From Lyngbya confervoides BDU141951 (GTDB lineage Bacteria > Cyanobacteriota > Cyanobacteriia > Thermosynechococcales > Thermosynechococcaceae): a stretch of DNA of 64,000 bases. How positions within the stretch are numbered: position 1 is the stretch's first letter; each line of letters starts with the position of its first letter. Positions 26,913-36,485 of this stretch are shown here, in pieces. A program made the position numbers and the translations under genes. Below the pieces are notes generated by a model, which saw only the letters and a program-made list of their open reading frames with translations, did no database searches and was not told the origin of the DNA. The DNA is taken from the NCBI RefSeq assembly GCF_000817775.3, contig NZ_JTHE03000079.1, positions 151,805 to 215,804 of the forward strand. The letters run 5' to 3'.

Positions 26913-27752
26913 CTACTTCGCTTTACCAGGGGCTAAAACCTTCTGTAAATAGGTCATTCCACGATCTAAGAGCAATCCCACCGCCCCAATGTAGACCACG
27001 GCCAACAAAATCTCACTGACATAGTTCTGCTGGTAAGCATCCCAGATAAAGAACCCAATGCCGACGATACCGGACATCACAATTTCCGCGGCAATGATCG
27101 CTAACCAGGCCAAACCAATGGCAATTCTGAGTCCCGTAAAAATATAGGGTAGAGCTGCCGGAATAATCACCTTAAAGAAAAACTCCTGACGAGACAGCTG
27201 CAACACCCGTCCCACATTGACGTAATCCCTGGGAACCTGGCGCACGCCCTCTGCGGTGTTAATTAAAATAGGCCACACAGAGGTAATAAAAATCACAAAG
27301 ATCGCTGCCGGTTGGTTTTGCTGGAGTGCGACGAGGGCAATGGGAACCCAGGCCAGGGGAGCAACCATCCGTAGGAACTGAAAAAGCGGGTCCAGGGCTT
27401 TGTTTAAGATCGGGCTGGTGCCCACCAGTAAGCCGGTGCTAATGCCCACGAGGGCGGCTAGGGAATACCCTTGCGCCACTCGCCCTAAACTGGCAAGGGT
27501 CTGCCAAAACAGTCCCTTATCCAGGCCCCCGCGATCGTAGAACGGATACATCAGCAGCTCGCGCGTTCGGGGGTCGGTCCAAACACTTAAGGGACCTGGG
27601 AGGCGCGTAATGCCAGACCAGGAGATCAGCTGCCAAAGCGTTAAAAACCCTAAAATACCCAGTAAGGGCGGCACAATATCGGGCGCTTTCTTTTGCCAGT
27701 AGGACTGCAGGGCATTCGGCCGTGGGCGTTTGAGGGTGGAACTAAGGGTCAT
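26913..27752 (-). CDS. cmpB: Bicarbonate ABC transporter permease CmpB
   Basis: A 279-residue permease with six or so TM segments and the conserved EAA-loop region (YVNVGRVLQLSRQEFFFKVIIPAALP) that docks on the ATPases. It belongs to the nitrate/sulfonate/bicarbonate group of binding-protein-dependent permeases. The ATG at 27752 has GAGG about nine bases upstream and is preferred to an in-frame TTG at 27773. It lies between cmpA and cmpC with short gaps. Confidence 0.87.
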   Translation of the reverse strand: MTLSSTLKRPRPNALQSYWQKKAPDIVPPLLGILGFLTLWQLISWSGITRLPGPLSVWTDPRTRELLMYPFYDRGGLDKGLFWQTLASLGRVAQGYSLAALVGISTGLLVGTSPILNKALDPLFQFLRMVAPLAWVPIALVALQQNQPAAIFVIFITSVWPILINTAEGVRQVPRDYVNVGRVLQLSRQEFFFKVIIPAALPYIFTGLRIAIGLAWLAIIAAEIVMSGIVGIGFFIWDAYQQNYVSEILLAVVYIGAVGLLLDRGMTYLQKVLAPGKAK

Positions 27753-27823
27753 GGGTTGTTTCCTCGATTTCAAGTCAATCGTTCATGCAGAAAAAAGGCT
27801 TAGGAGTCATGCAATCAAACGGT

Positions 27824-29179
27824 CTAGGCTCGTTTGATCTTGAGGCTGTTGAGATAGGCCTGGGGATTTTCTGGATCAAATTTGATGCCATCAAAGAAGG
27901 TTTCAATGCCACGAGAGGTGGAAGTCGGAATGTCTGCGGCCGGGAAACCGGCTTCCTTTGCCGCCTCTACCCACAAATCCTGACGGTTTACCCGATCAAT
28001 CATCTGCTTGATTTGGTCAAAATCCTTGATCTGTCCCTGGTGGAATCCCCAGCGAAGACTTTCGGTTAAAAACCAAAGATCGTGGCTTTGATAGGGATAG
28101 GAAATACTATTCCCGTCTGGATCTTTCCAGTAGAGGGGGCCAGCGTTAAAGTCATCAATGGCAGGCTTTCCATCTCCCATTTCATATTTGCCAGCGTAGG
28201 GAGGTTCAAGGATGGGAGCCGGAATGTTGAAGTAACTTCGACCTGCCACAATTTGAATCAGCTCAGCTCGATTTTCCGGCTTGTCGCACCATTGCTGAGC
28301 TTCCATCAGGGCTTTCAGCACGGCTTTGGTGGCCTTAGGGTTTTTATCCACCCAATCCGCTCGAATGGCCAGATATTCTTCAGGATGATACTTCCAGATT
28401 TGGGCGGTGAGCGCCGCCATGGATCCGATTTTATCGGCAACGATGCGATAGGGCCAGGGATCACCGGTACTGAAGGCATCCATTGTGCCATTGCGCATGC
28501 CCTGAACCGTCTCAGCCGGAGGAACAGCTAGCAGGTCAATATCTTGATCGGGGTCCACGCCTCCGGCAGAAAACCAATATCGAATCCAGAAATCTTGGTT
28601 GACGTTCGGGAAGGTATGCGCGGCCTTGAATTTGCGACCATTGGTCGATTGGAAGTTCTTGATATAATCAGCGGCCTTGGAAATATCGAGTCCTAAGCCC
28701 TTGCCTTCATGAATCCCGGCGATCGCAATTCCATTGCCCTGAGTTTCAAGCTGGGCCAGAACATACATTGGGACTTTCTTGCCATTGGTAATAATGCCCT
28801 CACTGATCAAATGGGGCATGGGCATTTGCCATTGACCTCCATCAATTCCACCGCCGCCAGAGCCAATGGTGACATTATCACGAGCAGAGGCCCAGTTCGC
28901 CTGCTTGGAAATTTCAACCTCCGTCATGCCGTAGCGGGCAAAAAATCCTTTCTCCTTGGCGATAATCAAGGCCGCCGATTCCACAATGGGGATATAACCC
29001 AGTTTGACAGTCGTCGTTTCGGGGGCCTCCCCACCCCCAACATTCACGGCCGGGGTCACCTGGCTCGATGAACTCTCCGGAGCGGGGGGATTGCCCAGAC
29101 AGCCCTTCAAAAAAATAGTGCTAGCCGCAGCAGTGCCAGCGGTGAATAAAAATTTGCGACGAGACCAGTTAGGCTCCAT
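27824..29179 (-). CDS. cmpA: Bicarbonate-binding lipoprotein CmpA
   Basis: A 451-residue solute-binding protein. The N-terminus has a twin-arginine-like SRRKF and a lipobox FLKGC, so it is a lipoprotein on the outer face of the plasma membrane. It belongs to the CmpA/NrtA family. I read it as CmpA because of [14 protein letters not shown] (NrtA proteins usually have GAHILTPMP here) and a Glu in [10 protein letters not shown] where NrtA has the nitrate-contacting Lys, as I recall. The low-CO2 genes on both sides agree. AAAGGAAAG precedes the ATG at 29179. No nirA or narB is nearby, which further argues against a nitrate importer. Confidence 0.85.
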   Translation of the reverse strand: MEPNWSRRKFLFTAGTAAASTIFLKGCLGNPPAPESSSSQVTPAVNVGGGEAPETTTVKLGYIPIVESAALIIAKEKGFFARYGMTEVEISKQANWASARDNVTIGSGGGGIDGGQWQMPMPHLISEGIITNGKKVPMYVLAQLETQGNGIAIAGIHEGKGLGLDISKAADYIKNFQSTNGRKFKAAHTFPNVNQDFWIRYWFSAGGVDPDQDIDLLAVPPAETVQGMRNGTMDAFSTGDPWPYRIVADKIGSMAALTAQIWKYHPEEYLAIRADWVDKNPKATKAVLKALMEAQQWCDKPENRAELIQIVAGRSYFNIPAPILEPPYAGKYEMGDGKPAIDDFNAGPLYWKDPDGNSISYPYQSHDLWFLTESLRWGFHQGQIKDFDQIKQMIDRVNRQDLWVEAAKEAGFPAADIPTSTSRGIETFFDGIKFDPENPQAYLNSLKIKRA

Positions 29180-29749
29180 AGTGTTGCACTTTCCTTTAAG
29201 CAGAATGGTTGTTAGGTCATCACCGGCAGGGAATCGGAAGGATCTATCCCACAGCCTGGGTAAAATCAAAAGCTCAACCCGACACGACTCATAGAAATAA
29301 CAAATCCTTTAAGTCTTGAGTTTGATTGCTTCTTGAAGTTTATTCTTGGTCCCGAACTTGTGAGGATCCCTTACCTGTCCGCCACAAGCCCAAAGCTTCG
29401 TTGAAAACCTAACGATTATGACAATACACGAAATGCAAAATAGATAAAATATAATGTTTTTTAGATTGAAGATAGATATAAGTCTATTATAAGTAGAGAT
29501 TATTATTTAGATGATATTTTCGGGTTAAACAGGTCGCCACCCTAGAACTGAAATTCTTTTCTGGCAAGTATCTCAGCGATCTACACCGACCTAACATAAG
29601 CCAGAAGGATAACTGATTAGATTAATTATTTTTTTTACTTATAACCTGAATAAAAGATTGACATTTTACGATTTATGATATCCAAGGCAATATAAAAGCG
29701 TTGATTGGATTCCTCCATTGCTCAGTTCAATTCTTAAGGAGCAAACCCT
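29180..29749. promoter_or_regulatory. Divergent control region cmpA / flv4
   Basis: About 570 bases, strongly AT-rich from 29400 to 29720, with no gene. It must control two low-carbon operons. It holds TTTAAGTC at 29308, the 15-bp element AGATATAAGTCTATT shared with the ndhF3 region, and a TTGACA at 29658-29663 that lacks a well-spaced -10. No convincing NtcA box (GTA-N8-TAC) is present, which agrees with a carbon rather than nitrogen regulon. Confidence 0.55.
29474..29488 (+). repeat. 15-bp element shared with the ndhF3 region, copy 2
   Basis: AGATATAAGTCTATT, one base different from copy 1 at 23183-23197. It lies 295 bases upstream of the cmpA start and 261 upstream of flv4. A candidate operator for a common low-carbon regulator such as NdhR/CcmR or CmpR. 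Confidence 0.5.
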
Positions 29750-31480
29750 ATGGCAACGTTGACATCCACTATTGCCCCCCAGGTAAACCCAGGTCGTTGC
29801 ACCATTCAAGTACAGTCTATTGCGTCCGATATTACTGCTTTCCGCTGTCTGGACTGGGATCGCGATCGCTTTGATATTGAATTTGGTCTAGATCATGGAA
29901 CCACTTACAATTCCTTTTTGATTGAGGGTGAAAAGCGAGCCCTGGTGGATACCAGTCATCGTAAGTTTGAGTCAATCTATCTCGATGCGATCGCGCAACA
30001 CTTGGACTTGTCCAAGCTTGACTACCTGATTATTAGTCATACAGAACCGGATCACAGCGGCTTGGTGAAAGAGATTTTGGCCCAAGCTCCCCAGGTGACG
30101 GTGGTGGGGGCAAAGATTGCCATTCAGTTTCTGGAGAACATGGTGCACCAGCCCTTTCAATCCCAAATCGTGAAGCAGGGCGATCGCCTCGACCTCGGTC
30201 ACGGCCATGAATTGACCTTCATTTCCGCCCCAAACCTTCACTGGCCAGACACCATTTTGACCTATGACTTACAGGCGCAGGTTCTCTTCACCTGCGATGT
30301 GTTTGGCATGCACTATTGCAATGATGTGATCTACGACGACGAAGCGGATTTGCTTGAACCCCATTCCCAGTATTACTACGATTGTTTAATGCGGCCCAAT
30401 GCGCGATCGGTGTTAAGCGCCTTGAAGCGCATGGAGGGATTGGTGATTCAAACCATTGCCACAGGTCATGGCCCCCTCTTGCGCCATCATATTCCCCACT
30501 GGTTGCAGCTGTATAAACAGTGGAGCGAGGCGCAGGTGCAGGTCAGCCAGCTCGCGGTCCTGCTCTATGAGTCTGGCTATGGCTATGGTGAGCCCCTAAC
30601 TCAGAGCATTGCCCAGGGCATTCTGAAAACTGGGGTGGAGGTCGAATGTATTGATCTAGAATATACGGATGCCCACGACCTGCGAGAACTGGTCCAAATG
30701 GCAATGGGAATCGTGATCGCGATGCCCGCTCAATCTAATCCCAGCAATACCGCTGCCCTGAGTACCATTCTCACCAGCGTCCATTCGAAGCAAGCCCTTG
30801 GCTTGGTGGAATCCGGGGGCGGAGAAGATGAACCTATTTATCCCCTGCGCAATGCCTTGCAAGGTCTTGGCGTTGTCGAAGCCTTTGCGCCTATTCTGGT
30901 AAAAGATCAGCCCGATCAAGCTCTGTTGCAGTTGTGCGAAGAGGCCGGTACTGACCTAGGACAATGGCTGACCCGCGATCGCACCATTCAGCAAATCAAG
31001 GCCATTGATACAGACTTAGAAAAAGCGCTCGGACGCTTGAGTGGAGGGCTCTATATTCTCACCGCCCAAAAAGAGGGAACCTCCAGCGCAATGCTGGCCT
31101 CTTGGGTGACCCAAGCCAGTCTTGAGCCTTTGGGCGTTGCCATTGCCGTGGCCAAGGACCGGGCCATTGAATCCCTGCTGCAGGTGGGCGATCGCTTTGT
31201 CCTCAATATTTTAGAAGAGGACAACGTGCAGCCGCTGATGCGTCATTTTCTGAAGCGGTTTCCCCCCGGTGCCGACCGCTTTGCCGGCCTTAAGGTTTAT
31301 CCCGCCCAAAATGGTGCCGCCATCTTAGCTGACGCCTTAGCCTACCTCGAATGTCACATTACCCACCGAATGGAATGCCACGACCACTGGCTCGTCTACA
31401 GCACCGTGGAACTCGGTCGAGTTTCTAAACTCGAAGCCCTCACCGCGGTCCATCGTCGAAAAGTAGGGAGTCACTATTAA
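29750..31480 (+). CDS. flv4: Flavodiiron protein Flv4
   Basis: A 576-residue cyanobacterial flavodiiron protein: metallo-beta-lactamase-like diiron domain (1-260), flavodoxin domain (about 265-405) and C-terminal flavin reductase domain (about 425-576). The diiron ligands are canonical: His97, Glu99, Asp101 and His102 in SHTEPDHSG. Flv4 works with Flv2 as a heterodimer that accepts electrons on the acceptor side of photosystem II and protects it at low CO2 and high light. AAGGAG precedes the ATG. It is first in the flv4-orf-flv2 operon, divergent from cmpABCD. Confidence 0.9.
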   Translation: MATLTSTIAPQVNPGRCTIQVQSIASDITAFRCLDWDRDRFDIEFGLDHGTTYNSFLIEGEKRALVDTSHRKFESIYLDAIAQHLDLSKLDYLIISHTEPDHSGLVKEILAQAPQVTVVGAKIAIQFLENMVHQPFQSQIVKQGDRLDLGHGHELTFISAPNLHWPDTILTYDLQAQVLFTCDVFGMHYCNDVIYDDEADLLEPHSQYYYDCLMRPNARSVLSALKRMEGLVIQTIATGHGPLLRHHIPHWLQLYKQWSEAQVQVSQLAVLLYESGYGYGEPLTQSIAQGILKTGVEVECIDLEYTDAHDLRELVQMAMGIVIAMPAQSNPSNTAALSTILTSVHSKQALGLVESGGGEDEPIYPLRNALQGLGVVEAFAPILVKDQPDQALLQLCEEAGTDLGQWLTRDRTIQQIKAIDTDLEKALGRLSGGLYILTAQKEGTSSAMLASWVTQASLEPLGVAIAVAKDRAIESLLQVGDRFVLNILEEDNVQPLMRHFLKRFPPGADRFAGLKVYPAQNGAAILADALAYLECHITHRMECHDHWLVYSTVELGRVSKLEALTAVHRRKVGSHY

Positions 31481-31516
31481 GTTCCCTGACCACACTACCC
31501 TCTGGAGATCAATCCC

Positions 31517-32044
31517 ATGAATCACCTTGAAGCTTCCCGTCCCAACGTCCTGGGTTGGATGAGTCGCACACATCTCGTGAATTCCCTCGAACTGATTCAG
31601 GATTTGATCGTGATCTGTCTGTGCATTGGTTTATTTAGCTTTATGGTTTTGCAGCTCAAGGCAATGTTTATGTCGCTGTTGCCTCCCCTAAAGCTGCAAG
31701 TTGTAACCGCTGATATCCTGTTTCTGCTCATTTTGGTGGAGCTGTTTCGGCTCCTGATTATTTATCTGCGAGAAAAGCGCGTGTCCATTGGCGTTACCGT
31801 GGAAGTCTCGATTGTCTCGGTCTTGCGGGAGGTCATGGTCCATGGGGTTCTCGAAATGCCCTGGGTACAGGTCTTAGCCACCTGCGTCTTCCTCCTCTCA
31901 CTGGCTTTGATCTTGGTGGTACGAGTCTGGTTGCCCCCCACCTTCGAAGGGATTGATCCCGAGGAAAGTATCTCCCAACGTCGCTTAAGTGAATTGGCCT
32001 CTGAGCATCGGTCGCCCAAGGTCCCTCTCTCCTCTCGCATTTAA
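31517..32044 (+). CDS. Membrane protein of the flv4-flv2 operon (Sll0218-like)
   Basis: A 175-residue protein with four hydrophobic segments (about 28-50, 62-82, 95-115 and 118-140) and polar ends. Between flv4 and flv2 in Synechocystis lies sll0218, a thylakoid protein reported to stabilise photosystem II dimers. This gene has the same place and size. The fold resembles the PsiE family of small membrane proteins, but that is tentative. It starts 36 bases after flv4 and ends 28 bases before flv2, so all three share a transcript. Confidence 0.8.
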   Translation: MNHLEASRPNVLGWMSRTHLVNSLELIQDLIVICLCIGLFSFMVLQLKAMFMSLLPPLKLQVVTADILFLLILVELFRLLIIYLREKRVSIGVTVEVSIVSVLREVMVHGVLEMPWVQVLATCVFLLSLALILVVRVWLPPTFEGIDPEESISQRRLSELASEHRSPKVPLSSRI

Positions 32045-32072
32045 ACTGCCGTCTTTTACCCAGCCTCCCACC

Positions 32073-33839
32073 ATGCAAACCAATCTTGTCTGCTCAACCT
32101 TGACCACTCGCCCGCGCGATGTGCAAGTGGAAGAAATTGCCCCTCAAACCTGGGTGCTGCGATCGCGAACCTGGGAGCCCCTCAAATTTGAAGTGGAATA
32201 TGCCCGACAGCAAGGAACAACCGCCAATGCCTACCTGATTCGATCGGATAAAACGGTCTTGATCGACCCTCCGGGGGCCTCCTTTACCGATTTATTCCTG
32301 GAGGCCCTGCGGCAAACCGTTGCCCCCCATGCCATCGACGCCATTATTGTGCAGCATGTGAATCCCAATCGGATTGCCACGCTGCATCAGTTGCTCCCCC
32401 TCACCCCCAAGGCACAGCTAATCTGCTCAAAACCAGCAGCCATCGCGATCCAGCAGGCGATGCCCGAATTTGGACAGCAGATTCAGGTGGTGCGCGGCGG
32501 AGATTCTCTGCCCCTCAGTCACGATGGCCAAGGGTCAGGCGAAGGGCCGAGAGCCTTGCAATTTTCCTTTGTTCCCACTCCCCGGTGGGCGGATGCGCTC
32601 TGTAGCTTTGATACCCACACCAAGGTTCTATTTACGGATAAGCTGTTTGGGGCACATCTGTGTGGCGATGAGCTGTGGGATACTCAATGGAAACGGCTAC
32701 AGCCTGACCGACAGCACTATTTTGATTGTCTCTTTGCCCCGCAGTCCAAGCAAACCGAGGCGGCTCTTGCCCGGATTGCGGACTACCCTGCCCGGATTTA
32801 CGCCCCTGGCCATGGTCCGCTCATTCGCTACAGCTTGAGCCGTCTCACCCCAGAATATTGGCAATGGTGTGCGCAGCAGCAACAAAAAAACCTGAGTGTT
32901 GCCTTGCTCTATGCCTCTGCCTACGGGAATACCGCAACCATGGCCCAGGCCATCGCCCAGGGGTTAGTGCAATCGGGCGTTCAAGTGCAGTTGATTAATT
33001 GTGAAGCCATTGACCCCCTTGAACTTCCTGCAATTCTGGAGGAGGCAGATGGAATCATTATGGGATCGCCAACCTTAGGTGGGCACGCACCGGTTCAAAT
33101 TCAAACAGCCCTGGGCATCATTCTGGCCTCCTCTGCCAAACGGAAGCTAGTTGGGGTCTTTGGATCCTACGGCTGGAGCGGCGAAGCGGTGGATTTCCTT
33201 GCGGCCAAGCTTAAGGATGCCAGCTTTAAGTTTGGCTTTAAACCCCTACGGATTCGCTTTAGTCCAACGCGCGAGGATTTAGACACCTGTCGCCAAGTGG
33301 GGGACACCTTTGCCAAGGCCTTGCTCAAGAGTAAAAAGCCCCGCAGCGTGGTCCGTCCGCTTGTGACGGCTCAGGTGGATCGCACGGCCCAAGCCATGGG
33401 ACGCGTGATTGGATCGCTGTGCGTGATCACCTACGCCACCCCAGAAGGCTATCGGAGTTTGATCACCTCTTGGGTTTCCCAGGCCTCCTTCTCTCCTCCG
33501 GGGATTATGCTGGCGATCGCCCACCAGCAGGGCTTAGAGGATGTGGCGCAGCCCGGATCCGCCTTCGTGCTGAATCTATTGCAAGAGGGCAAAAACGTCC
33601 GACGTCACTTTGCTCGGGCGCGGGTGAGTGATCCTAGCCAATCCGAGATAGCCACGGCCTATACTGCGCAGGAGGGACTGGTGCTGCAAGAGGCCTTGGC
33701 TTATCTGGAATGTCGCACGGAGCAGCGCGTCCAATGTGGCGATCGCTGGCTGGTCTATGCCACGGTAGAATGCGGTAAAGTACTGGACCCCCTGGGTCAA
33801 ACGGCCATTCATTACCGTGCCTCGGGACGGGAGGAGTAA
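32073..33839 (+). CDS. flv2: Flavodiiron protein Flv2
   Basis: A 588-residue protein with the same three domains as Flv4. The diiron motif is degenerate: HVNPNR in place of HxExDH (His95 kept, but Asn97, Asn99 and Arg100 replace the other ligands). This is typical of the Flv1/Flv2 class, which probably has no normal iron centre and acts in a heterodimer with Flv4. The flavodoxin part (SVALLYASAYGNTATMAQAI) and flavin reductase part are intact. I chose MQTN at 32073; an upstream frame overlaps the preceding gene and is less likely. Confidence 0.9.
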   Translation: MQTNLVCSTLTTRPRDVQVEEIAPQTWVLRSRTWEPLKFEVEYARQQGTTANAYLIRSDKTVLIDPPGASFTDLFLEALRQTVAPHAIDAIIVQHVNPNRIATLHQLLPLTPKAQLICSKPAAIAIQQAMPEFGQQIQVVRGGDSLPLSHDGQGSGEGPRALQFSFVPTPRWADALCSFDTHTKVLFTDKLFGAHLCGDELWDTQWKRLQPDRQHYFDCLFAPQSKQTEAALARIADYPARIYAPGHGPLIRYSLSRLTPEYWQWCAQQQQKNLSVALLYASAYGNTATMAQAIAQGLVQSGVQVQLINCEAIDPLELPAILEEADGIIMGSPTLGGHAPVQIQTALGIILASSAKRKLVGVFGSYGWSGEAVDFLAAKLKDASFKFGFKPLRIRFSPTREDLDTCRQVGDTFAKALLKSKKPRSVVRPLVTAQVDRTAQAMGRVIGSLCVITYATPEGYRSLITSWVSQASFSPPGIMLAIAHQQGLEDVAQPGSAFVLNLLQEGKNVRRHFARARVSDPSQSEIATAYTAQEGLVLQEALAYLECRTEQRVQCGDRWLVYATVECGKVLDPLGQTAIHYRASGREE

Positions 33840-33845
33840 GCAACA

Positions 33846-34706
33846 TTGGTGGGGCAACCGCTTTGGTTTCAAAATCGTCAGGCTGTCATTGCAACCATGC
33901 ATCAAAAGGAGGCGGTGATCACTCCCCTGTTAACCGAGGCCTTAGGGTGCTCCACGGTGGTTCCCCCCAGGTTCAATACCGATACATTGGGCACCTTCAC
34001 CCGTGAGATTGAGCGACAAGGGTCACAACTGGACGCCGCTCGCGCTAAGGCAAGGGCGGCCCTGGAGATCACGGGAGAAACCTTAGCGATCGCCAGCGAA
34101 GGCAGTTTTGGACCCCACCCGCAATTGCCCTGGGTAGCGGCAAATTCAGAACTGGTGCTTTTGCTCGATCTGCACCATGGCTTTGAAGTCCATGCCACGC
34201 AGATCTCCCTGGACACGAATTATGCCCAGAGGCAGGTTGCCACCTTGGATGAGGCGGTTGCCTTTGCGGATCAGGTGCTGTTTCCCAGCCATGGCCTAGT
34301 GTTGAGCAGCAGTGCCCACCCCGACGCTGCCAGGGTAAAGGGAATTCAATCTTGGGATGTTTTGAAGCAAGTGTTTGCCAGAATGAAGGCCATGGCCCCC
34401 ACGGGGCAGGTGCACATTGAAACCGATATGCGGGCCATGCACAATCCCAGTCGCATGCAGGTGATTCACCAGGCCACTGAACAGTTGATTCAAAAACTCC
34501 AGCAAACCTGTCCGGTGTGCAACACACCGGGCTTTTCCGTGATTGAAATTATTGCTGGATTACCCTGTCAATGGTGCAGCACCCCAACCTCCCTACCCCT
34601 GCACGAAGTGTTGGGCTGTCAGAGGTGTGATCATCAAGTGACCCGAACTCCCCCCCAAGGGCCAGCCTTGGCCGATCCTGGATCTTGTCCGGTGTGTAAT
34701 CCTTAA
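33846..34706 (+). CDS. DUF6671-like protein with C-terminal zinc-ribbon cysteines
   Basis: A 286-residue soluble protein. Residues 1-220 are a mixed alpha/beta domain with no catalytic motif I can name (TLAIASEGSFGPHPQLPWV). The last 70 residues hold four CxxC pairs (CPVC, CQWC, CQRC, CPVC) that should bind one or two zinc ions. It resembles the family called DUF6671. The start is a TTG at 33846, or GTG one codon later, ten to thirteen bases after GGAGGAG. It begins six bases after flv2, so it is probably the fourth gene of the flv operon. A role in flavodiiron assembly is conceivable but unproven. Confidence 0.7.
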   Translation: MVGQPLWFQNRQAVIATMHQKEAVITPLLTEALGCSTVVPPRFNTDTLGTFTREIERQGSQLDAARAKARAALEITGETLAIASEGSFGPHPQLPWVAANSELVLLLDLHHGFEVHATQISLDTNYAQRQVATLDEAVAFADQVLFPSHGLVLSSSAHPDAARVKGIQSWDVLKQVFARMKAMAPTGQVHIETDMRAMHNPSRMQVIHQATEQLIQKLQQTCPVCNTPGFSVIEIIAGLPCQWCSTPTSLPLHEVLGCQRCDHQVTRTPPQGPALADPGSCPVCNP

Positions 34707-34758
34707 GGGCTCGGCCTCAACAGGGATCGCCCCAAACCCGTCGTGCGCCCATGCACCT

Positions 34759-36327
34759 CTAGGCTTCCTGGGGAGTTCCTTCGAAGGCAGACAGATCTAA
34801 GGCGCTAAACTGCTGGAAAAAAGGCCGCAGGCGCTGGCAAATCAGGTCGATTCCTCCCGCACAATTGGATTCTATGTTTAAGGGCAGCACCGGATCATGG
34901 AGAGAAAGCCGCAGTAAAAACCACCCGGCTTCCTGCGGCGCAGCGCATCGAATCCGCACGCCTTCGTAGTTGTCAGGAACCACCTGCCAATCCGCTTGTG
35001 CGGCGCAGAACGCGGTCAGCCGTTCCATGACCTCATTGCCATAGGCCTGAAAATCTGCGGCCTGAATTTTCAGCCGCAGTTCCTGACTTTCCGCCGGTTC
35101 TTGCAGATCCTCAATCAAAGCGGTCAGCGACTGTCCGGTCAGCTGGCCTTGCGCGAGCTCAATGAGGAGCTTGCTGACTAAATAGGCGCCATCGTCGAGA
35201 AAATAATTTTCGCGCAGCGCCCCATGGCCTGAGGTTTCGATGGCCAGCCAGCACTCTTGCCCCGCTTCATTCAGGCGCTGCGCCTCATTAATTACATTTT
35301 TATACCCCCGTTTATAGCGGTGATGCCGACCCTGGAGCGTTTCTTCAATAAAGGAGGTGAGCCCTTCGGAGGTGATGGAATCAGTGACCACCGTAGATCC
35401 GGGATGTTCGCGCAAGACGATTGCCGCGATCAGGGCAATGAGGCGATTGCGGTTAATCTCTCGCCCCTGGGCATCCACGGCGGCGGCCCGGTCCACATCC
35501 GTATCAAAGATGATGCCAAAATCCGCCTGCTGCTCCGTCACCGCCGCGCACAGGGTCGCGATCGCCGCGGGGTCTTCCGGGTTAGGACTATGGTGGGGAA
35601 AGTGGCCATCGGGATCTAGGAACTGGCTGCCCTCCGTCCGCGCGCCGAGGGGCTCTAAAACGTGGCGAACGAAAAATCCGCCCGATCCATTCCCGGCATC
35701 TACCACAATATGCAGTCCCTGGAGCGGCCGATCCCAATCCTGGGGGTGGCGCACCCCCTCTCGAATCAGTTGCACCAGTCCAGCGGCGTAGGTTTCCAGA
35801 AAGGGATCTGATCGCACCTGACCTGGAGTGGCAGCCTGGCTAAACTCTCCGGCTGCGGCGTAGGTTAATATAGCGCTGATGTCTGCCTTTCCAAGACCGC
35901 CCACTGCGGTGAAGAACTTGCAGCCGTTGCGGTTAAAGGGCAGGTGACTGGCGGTGAGCATGATTGCCCCGTCCACCTGGAGTCCTGAGGAAAGGGTACT
36001 CATAAACATGGCCGGGGTTGACGCCAGACCCACATCCACGACGTTACAGCCCATCTGCGTCATCCCCTGGGCGATCGCCTCTAGGAGTACAGGTCCCGAA
36101 AGTCGACTATCGCGGCCCAGGGCCAAGGTCATGGATCGAGGATCTTGGTGGGTTTGCTGGCTTAACCACTGTACAAAGGCCTGACCAATTCGCCGGACGA
36201 TAGCGGGGGTGAGGGTGACCGGTTCCGCCACGATTCCCTCTAGGGCAACTCCGCGAATATCAGAGCCATTTTGCAACTGTTGCCAGTTGAAGTTTTGCAG
36301 CATTGCCCCTTGGCTCATCAAACGCAT
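34759..36327 (-). CDS. Phosphoglucomutase/phosphomannomutase family protein
   Basis: A phosphohexomutase of about 520 residues in four domains. The phosphoserine loop is TASHLPFN, the metal-binding loop DTDVDR, the sugar-binding loop has ETSGHG, and the phosphate-binding part is near RIRCA. It interconverts hexose 1- and 6-phosphates in the cytosol, feeding glycogen, cell wall or polysaccharide synthesis. Specificity for glucose or mannose cannot be read from these motifs. ATG codons at 36327, 36318 and 36303 are all in frame; AGGA sits well for the second. Confidence 0.85.
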   Translation of the reverse strand: MRLMSQGAMLQNFNWQQLQNGSDIRGVALEGIVAEPVTLTPAIVRRIGQAFVQWLSQQTHQDPRSMTLALGRDSRLSGPVLLEAIAQGMTQMGCNVVDVGLASTPAMFMSTLSSGLQVDGAIMLTASHLPFNRNGCKFFTAVGGLGKADISAILTYAAAGEFSQAATPGQVRSDPFLETYAAGLVQLIREGVRHPQDWDRPLQGLHIVVDAGNGSGGFFVRHVLEPLGARTEGSQFLDPDGHFPHHSPNPEDPAAIATLCAAVTEQQADFGIIFDTDVDRAAAVDAQGREINRNRLIALIAAIVLREHPGSTVVTDSITSEGLTSFIEETLQGRHHRYKRGYKNVINEAQRLNEAGQECWLAIETSGHGALRENYFLDDGAYLVSKLLIELAQGQLTGQSLTALIEDLQEPAESQELRLKIQAADFQAYGNEVMERLTAFCAAQADWQVVPDNYEGVRIRCAAPQEAGWFLLRLSLHDPVLPLNIESNCAGGIDLICQRLRPFFQQFSALDLSAFEGTPQEA

Positions 36328-36485
36328 CCTGTGAATCTGGTTCCTTCATCATGCCTGCAACCTTGCCTGGACCCCCAGAACCTACAGATTTTTTCAATAC
36401 TGTTTCTGCTGGAACTGGATACCCCTTGGCCTCAGGGGTTTTCTCCATGAGGCGTCAAAGCGAAACCAGCCCCTGCTATCCAGCC

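Noticed and set aside
23969..29179. Reading the four-gene ABC importer as nitrate transporter nrtABCD
   Set aside because: The binding protein has GGQWQMPMP and a Glu in HPEEY where NrtA has the nitrate Lys, no nitrate or nitrite reductase gene is near, no NtcA box is seen, and low-carbon genes flank it. It remains a family-level call until checked by phylogeny.
29270..29749. NtcA box (GTA-N8-TAC) or CmpR box (TTA-N7/8-TAA) in the cmpA/flv4 region
   Set aside because: Near matches have the wrong spacing (N9 or N11), so I do not claim either.
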